The notes under the pieces: generated by a model
Told to the model about the DNA's origin: nothing
The model's database searches: none
The model's input: only the letters and a program-made list of their open reading frames with translations
Shown here: piece after piece, positions 19,168 through 28,042 of the stretch
Numbering within the stretch: the first letter of the stretch is position 1
Layout: each line of letters begins with the position of its first letter
NCBI RefSeq assembly: GCF_000473325.1
Contig: NZ_KI421513.1
Location: 2,303,217-2,367,216, forward strand
Direction of reading: 5' to 3'
Source: Leisingera caerulea DSM 24564
GTDB lineage: Bacteria > Pseudomonadota > Alphaproteobacteria > Rhodobacterales > Rhodobacteraceae
Length of the DNA: 64,000 nt
Made by a program: the position numbers and the translations under genes

Positions 19168-20475
19168 TCATTTCACGATCTGCTCGTCCTTGACGAACAT
19201 GTTGGCCCAGGCCCGGTCGATCAGGTCGGGCGACATCTGATAGGGGATGCCCTCGAACTCGCAGATCGCGATCATCTGGTCGATCAGGAACCCCGGCTGG
19301 TAGTTGGCGTAGATGTTGCTGATGGCGGGGTATTTATTCTTGAGAAGGTGAACCAGGGTGCCTTCGTCCAAGGGCATGCCCTTTTTGCGGGCCATCATGG
19401 CAAAGATCTTGAGGAAGTTCTCCTGATCCGGCCCGTCGATCTTGATCTTGAAGAAGATCCGGCGCAGCGCCGCCTGGTCGAAGATCTCGTTCGGGTGAAA
19501 GTTGGTGGAGAATATCACCAGGGTGTCGAAGGGCACCTCGAATTTCTCGCCTGATTGCAGCGCCAGGATGTCCTTGCTTTCCTCCAGCGGCACGATCCAG
19601 CGGTTGACCAGCGCCTGCGGCGGCTCCGCCTGGCGGCCGAGGTCGTCGACGATGAAAATGCCGCCGGTGGATTTCAGCTGCAGCGGTGCCTGATAGGTGC
19701 GCGCGGTGGGGTTGTAGACCAGGTCCAGCATGTCCAGCGACAGCTCACCACCGGTGACCACGGTGGGGCGCTCGCACATCACATAGCGCTCGTCGAAGCG
19801 GCGGCGGCGGCGCAGGGCGTTCGGGTCTTCGGGCTCTTGCGCGACTTCTGTGTGGACGATCGGGTCGAAGACGGTGATCACCTGGCCGGAATATTCGATG
19901 GCGCGGGGCACGTAGACATGATCCCCCAGAGCGTCGCGGATGCCGTTGGAGATCGAGGATTTACCGTTGCCCGGCGGGCCGTACATCAGGATCGAGCGGC
20001 CGGCGCTGACCGCCGGGCCCAGGTGGTCCAGCAGGCTGTTGGGCAGGATCAGGTGGCCCATCGCATTGGTCAGCTGGTCGCGGGTCACCTGGATGTTGCG
20101 GATCGACTGGCGCTTGACCTGCTCGCGGTAAACCGCCAGCGGCACCGGCATGGCGCCAAAGTACTCCGACTGGCTGAGCGCATCCAGCGCACGGGCCTTG
20201 CCGGCATCGGTCAGCTGATAGCCCATCTCGTTGCCGCTGTTGGCGTTCAGCGTGCCGGTGGCTTCGAGCAGCTTCTGCTCGCGGGCCATGTCCACCAGCT
20301 CTTGGGTGACAGCGCCGGGCAGGCAGATTGCTTCGGCAATTTCGGTCACCGTTTCCGCGTTCTTGCGAAAGATTGTCTTGAGCAGGATGTCCCGCATCAT
20401 CACCACCGGCAGCTGCATCTGCTCCAGCCCCTTGGGGGCTGGCGGGGCCGTCACGGTGAGGTTCTGCATGTTCAT
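19168..20475 (-). CDS. AAA+ ATPase at the distal end of the tad locus
   Basis: A 435-aa ATPase with Walker A YGPPGNGKS near residue 165, Walker B IFIVDDLGR near 273 and a sensor segment VIFSTNFHPNEIFD. The N-terminal about 90 residues look like a winged-helix module. It is not the pilus motor, which is cpaF further along. Related proteins of unknown role are often encoded beside Tad loci in roseobacters, and a chaperone-like function is a guess. It follows cpaA on the same strand after 154 bp. Confidence 0.75.
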   Translation of the reverse strand: MNMQNLTVTAPPAPKGLEQMQLPVVMMRDILLKTIFRKNAETVTEIAEAICLPGAVTQELVDMAREQKLLEATGTLNANSGNEMGYQLTDAGKARALDALSQSEYFGAMPVPLAVYREQVKRQSIRNIQVTRDQLTNAMGHLILPNSLLDHLGPAVSAGRSILMYGPPGNGKSSISNGIRDALGDHVYVPRAIEYSGQVITVFDPIVHTEVAQEPEDPNALRRRRRFDERYVMCERPTVVTGGELSLDMLDLVYNPTARTYQAPLQLKSTGGIFIVDDLGRQAEPPQALVNRWIVPLEESKDILALQSGEKFEVPFDTLVIFSTNFHPNEIFDQAALRRIFFKIKIDGPDQENFLKIFAMMARKKGMPLDEGTLVHLLKNKYPAISNIYANYQPGFLIDQMIAICEFEGIPYQMSPDLIDRAWANMFVKDEQIVK

Positions 20476-20629
20476 GGCGGTGCCTGTTCCTGAAGTCCGT
20501 ATTTGCGCCCCCGGTGCGGAGGCAGGCTTGGAAACAGACTATTCAGGACTGTGGCAACAGCGGGGCAGAGCTGCAGCATTTCCGCGGAGGCGGCAGGAAA
20601 ACCGGGACAGTTTTGAGGGGCAGTGCCGC

Positions 20630-21127
20630 TCAGCTGCCGAACAGGGCGGCGAGGATCAGGTAGAGTGCAAGGGTGCCGCCCAGGCACAGGCCCATGGGAA
20701 AGCTCTTGCCGGTTTCCCAGCTTTGCCAATGCGGTGCCAGCTGGCGCAGCGGGGTGTATTTGGCGATCCGGTGGGCGGTGAAGCCTGCCAGCAGGGTGGC
20801 GGCAAAGATAATCATCAAGAGACGCAAATCGCCAAGCGCAAAGAAGGGCGCGGCGGCACCGGCAAACTTGGCATCGCCGGCGCCGACGGCGCCAGCGGAA
20901 TAGAACAGGAAGCCCAGGCCGATCCCGGCCGGAAGATGCAGCAGGTGCCAGCCGTAGTCCGCCCAGGAAGGCATCGCAATAGCCCCCACAGCCACATAGA
21001 TCACCGCCAGCACGTCCACCGCCCAATTCGGGATGCGCATGCCGCGCAGGTCAGTCAGCGCCACCGTCAAGCACAGCGGCAGCACGAAGGGCAGGAACCA
21101 CAGGGCGGCGTGGGCCGGGAACTGCAT
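20630..21127 (-). CDS. cpaA: Prepilin peptidase CpaA/TadV (A24 family)
   Basis: This inner-membrane aspartic protease cleaves the Flp prepilin leader. The 165-aa protein has several membrane helices. The two catalytic Asp motifs are LTDLRGMRIPNW (about residue 26) and the GxGD-type GAGDAKF (about 82). It lacks the methyltransferase domain, as is usual for TadV. It lies 3 bp after the upstream TPR lipoprotein stop, inside the tad operon. Confidence 0.92.
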   Translation of the reverse strand: MQFPAHAALWFLPFVLPLCLTVALTDLRGMRIPNWAVDVLAVIYVAVGAIAMPSWADYGWHLLHLPAGIGLGFLFYSAGAVGAGDAKFAGAAAPFFALGDLRLLMIIFAATLLAGFTAHRIAKYTPLRQLAPHWQSWETGKSFPMGLCLGGTLALYLILAALFGS

Positions 21128-21130
21128 GGA

Positions 21131-21979
21131 TCAGCCGTTTTCCAGAGCTGCCAGCGAGCGCGAGGCTTCCTCGAAGTGCTGCGGGTGGGTCTCGATGGCC
21201 TCGCGCAGCAGGTTTTCACCCACCTTGACGTCACCCTGCTTCACCGCCGACAGCGCCAGCGTATGCAGCAGCAGCGCGCGTTCGGTCTGGTCCAGCGGGA
21301 TCACCGGCAGGGTGTAGTTGCGCTGCGCGCCGCGGGCCAGCACCAGGTTGTTCTTGGCGGTGAACAGGCTCGGGCTCTGGCGGATCGCTTCGCCGAACAA
21401 ACGCTCAGCCCCGGCGAAATCGCCGCGGGTCAGCTTGGAATAGCCCCAGTTGTTCATCACCTTGGCGGGTTTGGTGGTCAGCCCGGTGGCGATCTCGTAG
21501 AAGCTGTCCGCCCGCTTCCAGTCCTTGCCTGCATCCGCCACCACGGCCTCAAGCCGGTAGCGCTCATAGGTCTCATGGGTCGGCGGCACTTTGTCCAGAA
21601 CGGCCTTGGCCGCGTCCCATTCACCGCTGCGCACCAGGGCGCCCGCCAGTTGCACGTGATCCTCGCTGGTGGCGCCCTTCATCGACACCACCTTCTTCCA
21701 GGCGGTGGTGCCCTCGGTGGTGCGCTTGGCACGGATCAGCGAATAGGCGAGGCCGCGCTGCAGCTCGATCCGGTCCGGGCTGGTCTTGAGGGTGCGCTGG
21801 AAGTGGACCACCGCCTCATTCGGGTCGGCCACGGTCATCATGACATCGTTGAGATTGCTCTCGTCAATGACATTCACTTCCTGAAAGGCCCGTTCCACGG
21901 TTTCGTCGGCTTTCTCTGCGCAGGCGGACAGGACCAGCGCCCCTGCCAGAGAAGCGGATAGGAAAAACTGCTGGCGCAT
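21131..21979 (-). CDS. TPR lipoprotein of the tad locus (TadD-like, second copy)
   Basis: A 282-aa lipoprotein with lipobox VLSAC (Cys19) and TPR-like helices through residues 50-270, for example WGYSKLTRGDFAGAERLFGEAI. TadD proteins act as outer-membrane pilotins or assembly factors for the secretin in Tad secretion. It lies between a shorter TadD-like gene and cpaA on the same strand. Having two such genes in tandem is common in alphaproteobacteria, but which one is the functional TadD cannot be decided here. Confidence 0.82.
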   Translation of the reverse strand: MRQQFFLSASLAGALVLSACAEKADETVERAFQEVNVIDESNLNDVMMTVADPNEAVVHFQRTLKTSPDRIELQRGLAYSLIRAKRTTEGTTAWKKVVSMKGATSEDHVQLAGALVRSGEWDAAKAVLDKVPPTHETYERYRLEAVVADAGKDWKRADSFYEIATGLTTKPAKVMNNWGYSKLTRGDFAGAERLFGEAIRQSPSLFTAKNNLVLARGAQRNYTLPVIPLDQTERALLLHTLALSAVKQGDVKVGENLLREAIETHPQHFEEASRSLAALENG

Positions 21980-22008
21980 GGGTGCGTCCTTTTACTGCTC
22001 TGCCTCTG

Positions 22009-22578
22009 TCATGGTGTCGGGCGAATCAGGTAGCTGCCGCCGCCTTGCCGCACCAATTTATAATCTTGGTTTTGCGGCTCAGTATGCGCAGGATTGTCCA
22101 GTTTTGCGAGTGCCAGGCGCAAATTATCGCGGATTGCGTCACTTTCGCCATTGTCCAGCGCATAGGCGCGCTGGAACACCTGCACGGCTTCGGCGGTTTT
22201 GCCGCGTTCCATCAGCACGACGCCTAGGTTGTTCATCGGCTCGGGCCAGGCCGGGTCGGCATCGACTGCCTGGCGCAGCAGCTCCTCTGCCTGGCCCAGA
22301 CGCCGGAGGCCCAGCTTGGCCGAGCCCATGCCGGACAGCACCTCGGCCGTCAGCCCCTGGTCGAGCGCAGCGCGGGTGAAGGCCTCCAGCGCCAGCTCGT
22401 GCTCGCCTGCGGCCATCAGCCGGTGGCCGACCTGCAAACCATCCTCTGCGGTTTTCCGGTGGTCGGCGCCGGGCGCCCAGGGGCTGCCCTTGTCCTGTTT
22501 CAGACCGCCCGGCGCGCAGGCCGCCGCCAGCACGATGGCGCTGGCGGCGGCAAGAGCACGTCCGAGGCGGACAGGCAT
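22009..22578 (-). CDS. tadD: TPR lipoprotein TadD
   Basis: A 189-aa lipoprotein starting at the ATG of MPVRLGRAL, chosen because AAAGGA lies just upstream. The lipobox is LAAAC. TPR-like repeats follow, including MNNLGVVLMERGKTAEAVQVF. In the Tad system TadD is needed for secretin assembly and pilus export. It sits immediately after tadC and before a second TPR lipoprotein, so the block probably translates together. Confidence 0.82.
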   Translation of the reverse strand: MPVRLGRALAAASAIVLAAACAPGGLKQDKGSPWAPGADHRKTAEDGLQVGHRLMAAGEHELALEAFTRAALDQGLTAEVLSGMGSAKLGLRRLGQAEELLRQAVDADPAWPEPMNNLGVVLMERGKTAEAVQVFQRAYALDNGESDAIRDNLRLALAKLDNPAHTEPQNQDYKLVRQGGGSYLIRPTP

Positions 22579-22601
22579 GGCCCGTCCTTTTGCTGTCATG
22601 T

Positions 22602-23573
22602 TCAGTTGCCCATATTCATGATGCCCTGTATCGACGGGCCAACCAGAATGATCAGCAGCGGCGGGACCGTCAGTCCCATTGTGGCAAGGGTCATCTTCAC
22701 GGGCAACTTGTTTGCGGCCTCTTCGGCGCGCATCACGCGCTTGTCACGCATTTCACCGGCATAAACCCGCAGCGCATCTGCAATCGAGGTGCCGAAGCTG
22801 GCGGACTGGATCATTACCGTCACGAAAGAGGAGACATCCTGCACCCCGCAGCGGGTGCCCATGTCGCGCAGCACCTTGTCCTTTTCCTTGCCCGCCTTCA
22901 TCTCATAGGCGACGACCTCGAATTCCTCGGCCAGATCCGGGTAGGAGGCGTGCAGCTCCTTGGCGACGCGGACAATCGCCTGGTCCAGCGACTGGCCGGC
23001 CTCGACACAGACCAGCATCATGTCCAGCGCATCGGGGAACCCTTCGGTGATCTTCTGCTTGCGCTCTTCGATGCGGCGGGTGATCCAGTATTTCGGCAGC
23101 AAGTAACCAGCCGCGCCGGGTCCGATGATGCGGATCGCCATCTGCTGGCTGTCATAGTCGATGTCGGCCTTCAGCACATAGACAAAGAACAGCCCGCCCA
23201 TCAGCCCCAGCAGGCCGAGGGCAAACTGGGCAAAATGGAACAGGCGCACCGAGTCTTTTGAGTGGTAGCCCGCCTGGCGCAGCTTGAGCTCCATCGCCGA
23301 CAGCTCATCGGCGTTCTGCGGCTCCAGAAAGCCCGCGAATTTCTGCAGCTGTTCGTTGCGGTTGGCCTGGCGCAGACGTTCCTTTTTGGGGTCGCTTCGG
23401 GTCTCCGGCTTGATGTTCTTCTGCAGTTTCTTCAGCGGATCCTCGGGCTGGTTCAGCAGCAGCGGAACCGCCAGCAGGATCATGAACAGCCCGGCAATGC
23501 CAAGCGCAAGGAGCGGGCCGAATTCGCCGAAGTGCGAGGTCAGGTAGTCGTTTATACCGGTCAGAAAACCCAC
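22602..23573 (-). CDS. tadC: Tad pilus inner-membrane platform protein TadC
   Basis: A 323-aa type II secretion F-domain protein forming, with TadB, the inner-membrane platform above the motor ATPase. Hydrophobic helices lie near the N-terminus (GPLLALGIAGLFMILLAVPLL) and around residues 115-135 and 285-310. The T2SSF core includes DALDMMLVCVEAGQSLDQAI and a cytoplasmic stretch rich in Lys and Glu. It follows tadB by 10 bp. Confidence 0.93.
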   Translation of the reverse strand: MGFLTGINDYLTSHFGEFGPLLALGIAGLFMILLAVPLLLNQPEDPLKKLQKNIKPETRSDPKKERLRQANRNEQLQKFAGFLEPQNADELSAMELKLRQAGYHSKDSVRLFHFAQFALGLLGLMGGLFFVYVLKADIDYDSQQMAIRIIGPGAAGYLLPKYWITRRIEERKQKITEGFPDALDMMLVCVEAGQSLDQAIVRVAKELHASYPDLAEEFEVVAYEMKAGKEKDKVLRDMGTRCGVQDVSSFVTVMIQSASFGTSIADALRVYAGEMRDKRVMRAEEAANKLPVKMTLATMGLTVPPLLIILVGPSIQGIMNMGN

Positions 23574-23583
23574 AGTCCCCTCC

Positions 23584-24552
23584 TTAAACTTTGATGTTGG
23601 TCAGCATGCGCATGACAAAGAGGTTGGCGGTCAGCATCACGCCCACCGCAAAGCAGGCGGGAATAAACCAGGGGTGGTCCAGCACCTTGTCGTAATAGTT
23701 GGGATCCTTGACCAGGATGCCGACCAGACAGAACAGCGGGAACCCCGACAGGAACTTGCCCGACCATTGCGCTTCGGCGGTGATCGCCTTCACGCGGCGG
23801 AACAGGCGGAAGCGGGCGCGGATCACCTTGGCGAGGCCTGCCAGCACTTCGGCCAGGTTGCCGCCCGATTGCTGCTGGATGGTCACGGCAACCGCCAGGA
23901 AACGCATGTCCTGCATATCCAGCCGCTCGGCCATTTCCTTGAGCGCTTCGCCGACATCGCGGCCATAGGCGCATTCGTCGGAGATGATGCCGAATTCGGT
24001 GGCCAGCGGGTCCTCCACCTCATTGGCGACGATCTGCACCGCGGAGGTGAAGGGGTGGCCGACGCGCAGAGAGCGCACCATCAGTTCCACCGCGTCGGGC
24101 AGTTGCTCCTCAATCAGCGCCATCCGCTTGGCGGCCTTTTTGTTGACCCAGAAGAACACCGCGCCGACACCGATGATGACGGACCCCAGAATGCGGACGG
24201 GCAGGGGGGCTGACGTGCCGATGCTGAGGCCGACGAAGGCAAGCGCTGCCAGCCCGGCCATGATCAGGATCAGCTGTTTCGGTGAAAAGGCAATGGCCGC
24301 CTTCTGCGCCCGTTCCGACAGCAGCGAGTAGAGCGGGATCGACTGCGATCTGGCGTGCTGGCCCAGCTCCTTGCGCAGCTGCTCCAGCACCTGCTCGCGG
24401 TTGCTGCCCTTCTCCATCATCTCCAGCCGGCGGTTGACCCGGCTGTTGAGGCTGATGGATTTGCCGAAGGTGAACAGATACAGGCCCTCGACCAGGGCCA
24501 GCACCCCGAAGAAGATCAGGCCATAGATAAGCGGTTCCGCACTCAGCTGCAT
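23584..24552 (-). CDS. tadB: Tad pilus inner-membrane platform protein TadB
   Basis: The 322-aa TadB is the second type II secretion F-domain platform protein. Membrane helices occur at about residues 8-28, 90-130 and near the C-terminus (FIPACFAVGVMLTANLFVM). The core segment ELMVRSLRVGHPFTSAVQ and the IQQQSGGNLAEVLAGLAKVI signature are T2SSF features. Its start overlaps the cpaF stop, giving strict gene order cpaF-tadB-tadC. Confidence 0.94.
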   Translation of the reverse strand: MQLSAEPLIYGLIFFGVLALVEGLYLFTFGKSISLNSRVNRRLEMMEKGSNREQVLEQLRKELGQHARSQSIPLYSLLSERAQKAAIAFSPKQLILIMAGLAALAFVGLSIGTSAPLPVRILGSVIIGVGAVFFWVNKKAAKRMALIEEQLPDAVELMVRSLRVGHPFTSAVQIVANEVEDPLATEFGIISDECAYGRDVGEALKEMAERLDMQDMRFLAVAVTIQQQSGGNLAEVLAGLAKVIRARFRLFRRVKAITAEAQWSGKFLSGFPLFCLVGILVKDPNYYDKVLDHPWFIPACFAVGVMLTANLFVMRMLTNIKV

Positions 24553-25991
24553 CAGCGCTTCTCCATCACGGTGGGTTCATAGATCGAGGGCGGCAGATCG
24601 AACCCCCACAGGCGGAAGCGCTCGGAGTAATGGCTGCGCACGCCGGTGGCGGTGAAGTGGCCGATGATCTTGTTGTCGGGCGTCAGGCCGACGCGCTGGA
24701 AGCGGAAGATTTCCTGCATCGAGATCACATCGCCCTCCATGCCGGTAATTTCGGTGATCGAGGTCATCCGGCGCGAGCCGTCCTGCAGGCGGGAGGCCTG
24801 CACGATCAGGTTCACAGCCGATGCAATCTGGCTGCGCACCGCCTTGATGGGCATCTCGATGCCGGCCATGGCGATCATGTTTTCCAGACGCGAAATGCCG
24901 TCGCGGGCGGAGTTGGCGTGGATCGTGGTCATAGAGCCGTCGTGGCCAGTGTTCATGGCCTGCAGCATGTCGATCACTTCTTCGCCGCGGGTTTCGCCGA
25001 CGATGATGCGGTCGGGGCGCATCCGCAGTGCGTTCTTGAGGCAGTCGCGGGGGCTGACCTCGCCCTTGCCTTCGACGTTGGGCGGGCGGCTTTCCATCCG
25101 GCCCACATGGGTCTGCTGCAGTTGAAGCTCCGCGGTATCCTCAATTGTCAGGATGCGCTCGGCGTTGTCGATGAAGGACGACAGTGCGTTCAGCGTGGTG
25201 GTTTTACCCGAACCGGTGCCGCCGGAAACAATCACGTTCAGGCGGGTCGACACGGCGGCTTGCAGATATGCTGCCATTTCTTCGGTGAAGGCGCCAAATT
25301 GCACCAGGTCGTCGATGCCCAGCTTGTCCTTTTTGAACTTCCGGATCGACACCAGTGAGCCGTCCACCGCGACCGGCGGCACCATCGCGTTGAAGCGCGA
25401 GCCGTCGGCGAGGCGGGCGTCCACGTAAGGGTTGGATTCATCGACCCGGCGTCCCACGGCAGAGACGATCTTGTCGATGATCCGCATCAGGTGCTTCTCA
25501 TCCTTGAAGGTGATGTCGGACAGCTGCAGCTTGCCGCTGCGTTCGACAAAGATCTGATGCGGACCGTTGACCAGGATATCGCTCACCGATTCATCCTGCA
25601 GCAGCGTCTCCAGCGGGCCCAGGCCCGTCACCTCGTCATACAGCTCCTTGTTGAGCTGCTGCCGGTCCTCGCGGTTCAGGACGATGCTTTTCTCGGCCAG
25701 GATCTCGGTGGCGATGGTGGCGATCTCAGAACGCAGCTCCGCTTCGCCTGCGCGTTCCAGCGCGGCCAGGTTCAGGTTTTCCAGCAGCTCCCGGTGCAGC
25801 TGGATCTTGATCTCGCCCAGGCGCTCCTTGCGCTTGCGCTCCTTGTCCATCGGCTGCGCCTCGGCCGCCTTGCGCTGCACCGGGCGGCGCAGGCTGGCGG
25901 CTGGGGCGGCAGCGGCGGCGGCCGCTGCAGCCGGCTCAGGCGTCGGCGCGGCAGGTTTCGGCGCTTGCTTCTTGTACTTGGAAAACATCAA
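24552..25991 (-). CDS. cpaF: Tad pilus assembly ATPase CpaF/TadA
   Basis: This hexameric secretion ATPase powers Flp pilus extension, and probably retraction. The 479-aa protein has an Ala/Pro-rich N-terminal segment (about 10-45), then the type II/IV secretion ATPase domain. Walker A is [18 protein letters not shown] (about 260), the Asp box [13 protein letters not shown], and the His box around [12 protein letters not shown]. It lies 21 bp downstream of cpaE. Confidence 0.95.
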   Translation of the reverse strand: MMFSKYKKQAPKPAAPTPEPAAAAAAAAAPAASLRRPVQRKAAEAQPMDKERKRKERLGEIKIQLHRELLENLNLAALERAGEAELRSEIATIATEILAEKSIVLNREDRQQLNKELYDEVTGLGPLETLLQDESVSDILVNGPHQIFVERSGKLQLSDITFKDEKHLMRIIDKIVSAVGRRVDESNPYVDARLADGSRFNAMVPPVAVDGSLVSIRKFKKDKLGIDDLVQFGAFTEEMAAYLQAAVSTRLNVIVSGGTGSGKTTTLNALSSFIDNAERILTIEDTAELQLQQTHVGRMESRPPNVEGKGEVSPRDCLKNALRMRPDRIIVGETRGEEVIDMLQAMNTGHDGSMTTIHANSARDGISRLENMIAMAGIEMPIKAVRSQIASAVNLIVQASRLQDGSRRMTSITEITGMEGDVISMQEIFRFQRVGLTPDNKIIGHFTATGVRSHYSERFRLWGFDLPPSIYEPTVMEKR

Positions 25992-26012
25992 CTCACCCCC
26001 AATTCAAGCCGT

Positions 26013-27251
26013 TCAGGCGGCTTCTGCTTCACTGCGGCCCAGCTCATGCAGCGAGGCTGCGAGCTTGGCGATTTCTTTCCGCAAGGGATTTTTCGCAGCC
26101 GAAACGGCCAGCGGCAGCCCGTGGTCGCAGCTTTGCAGCACCTGCTTGCCGCCGTCGGGCAATTGCAGGTCGATCGAGATGCTGAGGGATTCGGCCATCC
26201 GTTTGACGCGGCTTTTGCCAGCAAGATCTGTAAACTTCGGCGCGCGGTTCAGGGCAAAGCGCAGTTTCTCAAACGGCAGGTCCTCCGACTGCAGCGCCCG
26301 TTTCATGCGCAGCGCGTTCTGGGCTGAACGCATGTCCAGTTCGATCAAGGCGAAATAGACATGCGCCGTGCTCAGCACGGTTTCGGACCACTGCACCAGC
26401 GTGTGCGGCATGTCGATGACCACAAAATCGAAATGGCTGCGCGCCATTTCGATCACCCGGGTGATGTCCTCTGGCGACAACAGGTCCAGCGGCACCAGTT
26501 CCGACGGGGCGGTCAGGACCTGCAGCTTTTCCTGAAACGGCAGCAGCGCCTGGCCGAACAGATCCTCGTCCATGCTCTCGGATTCGCTGAGCATCTCCAT
26601 CACCACCTCGCGGCGGGGCAGGTCCAGATAGGTCGAGACCGAACCATGCTGCAGGTCCAGATCCAGCAGGCAGACGCTGGGCTCCTCCTGCTCGCTGAGC
26701 GCGGCAAGCTCCCACGCCAGGTTCACCGCCATGGTGGTCGAGCCGGTGCCGCCGGCCAGCCCGTGGCAAACAATCACTGCGCCTTCGCGCTGGCTGCCGG
26801 ACTGCAGCTGATGCGTGGTCTGCGCCACCGGCGGCGGCGGCGCCTGCAGCCGTTCGATGGCCGCCTGCAATTCCTGCTCGGGCAGCGGGTAGGGGACAAA
26901 TTCATCCGCGCCCTGGCGCAGCAGCGTGTGGAGCGCGGCCGGGGTCACGTCCTCGGCAATCAGAATCACCTTGATACCGCGCGCCTTGGCCTGAGTGATG
27001 ATCTCGCCCATCAGCGGCAGATCCCCCTCATCGGCGCTGTCGATGGCCAGGGCAACAAACTGCAGCGGTTCCGCCTCGGTCTGACCAAAGAAAGCCAGCG
27101 CCTCGGCAAAGCCCAGATCGCCCCAGGCCTCTCCCAAGGCGGCTTCCATATCCTCGATCAGGAGGTCGAAATTCTGCACATCGCGGCTGATTGTGCAGGC
27201 AACAATTGCTGGTGTTTCTGTCTGCGGCATACCGCTGCTCATCGCCATCAT
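26013..27251 (-). CDS. cpaE: Tad localisation ATPase-like protein CpaE/TadZ
   Basis: CpaE/TadZ places the Tad machine at the pole or division site. The 412-aa protein joins an N-terminal receiver-like domain (about 14-130) to a MinD/ParA-type domain. The deviant Walker A is GLAGGTGSTTMAVNLA near residue 168, without the usual signature lysines, as is frequent in this family. Walker B lies in VVIDMPHTLVQW. Early Met codons at positions 2 and 4 make the start uncertain by a few residues. Confidence 0.92.
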   Translation of the reverse strand: MMAMSSGMPQTETPAIVACTISRDVQNFDLLIEDMEAALGEAWGDLGFAEALAFFGQTEAEPLQFVALAIDSADEGDLPLMGEIITQAKARGIKVILIAEDVTPAALHTLLRQGADEFVPYPLPEQELQAAIERLQAPPPPVAQTTHQLQSGSQREGAVIVCHGLAGGTGSTTMAVNLAWELAALSEQEEPSVCLLDLDLQHGSVSTYLDLPRREVVMEMLSESESMDEDLFGQALLPFQEKLQVLTAPSELVPLDLLSPEDITRVIEMARSHFDFVVIDMPHTLVQWSETVLSTAHVYFALIELDMRSAQNALRMKRALQSEDLPFEKLRFALNRAPKFTDLAGKSRVKRMAESLSISIDLQLPDGGKQVLQSCDHGLPLAVSAAKNPLRKEIAKLAASLHELGRSEAEAA

Positions 27252-27397
27252 CCTTGTTCACATGGGCGGAACCGGGCCATGGGCACAGTTCGCCTCTTGG
27301 AAACAATGTCGGTGGCAATCTAGGCGATATTGGGGCCAAAAATCCCCAAATATAGGGAATTGTTACTACTTCGTAACCGCCCGGCAGCGCGGCTGCC

Positions 27398-28036
27398 TTA
27401 TTGCAGCGTGCGCTCCAGCGACTTCTGCTGGGTCAGGGTGGTCCCCGGAACCGCGCTTTCCAGATATTCGCGATAGATGATCTGGGCGTATTTTCCGTCC
27501 AGCACCGTCTGGTGGCGCTTGAGGAAGCCGCTCACCTCGGTCACGGTGCGGCGGTTGCGGCGTTCGCGCTCGGGTGTCGGAATCAGCGGCTGTGTCTCGC
27601 CGTGCGAGATAACCGCTTCCAGACGGCTGCGGCTGATGCCGCGGGACACCAGGTAATTCACGGCCGCCCGGGCCCGGCGCAGGCCGAGCTTGCGGTTGTA
27701 GGCGTTGCTGCCGACCGCATCGGTGTGGCCGAAGACGCGGAAGCGCACTTCGGGAAACTGCCTGATCCAATGCGCCTGCCGGTCCAGCACTGCGCGCGCG
27801 GTCTGGTCCAGCCGGGCGCTGTCAAAGTCGAAGGTGATGGTGGTGGGCACTTCCTGGGCGAACCGGCCGGCCAGCTGGATGGCATAGTTGCGTTCGCCGC
27901 TCATCACCGCCGAATTGTTAAGGGTGGCCTCGCCGAAGGTTCCCCTGCGGTTCAGTTCGCGCCCGGCTTCCCGCTCGCAGGCGGCCGCGGTCAGGAAAAG
28001 GCCGAGAATTGCAGCGGTTCTGATCATCTGTGCCAC
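27398..28036 (-). CDS. OmpA-family lipoprotein in the tad locus
   Basis: A 212-aa protein with lipobox LTAAAC (Cys20) and a C-terminal OmpA-like peptidoglycan-binding domain. In that domain, FGHTDAVGSNAYNRKLGLRR (about residues 100-120) is the signature. It is encoded between the cpaC secretin and cpaE, which suggests it anchors the Tad outer-membrane complex to peptidoglycan. Such OmpA genes recur within alphaproteobacterial tad clusters. It is not Pal, which is encoded at 7081. Confidence 0.85.
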   Translation of the reverse strand: MAQMIRTAAILGLFLTAAACEREAGRELNRRGTFGEATLNNSAVMSGERNYAIQLAGRFAQEVPTTITFDFDSARLDQTARAVLDRQAHWIRQFPEVRFRVFGHTDAVGSNAYNRKLGLRRARAAVNYLVSRGISRSRLEAVISHGETQPLIPTPERERRNRRTVTEVSGFLKRHQTVLDGKYAQIIYREYLESAVPGTTLTQQKSLERTLQ

Positions 28037-28042
28037 TCCTTA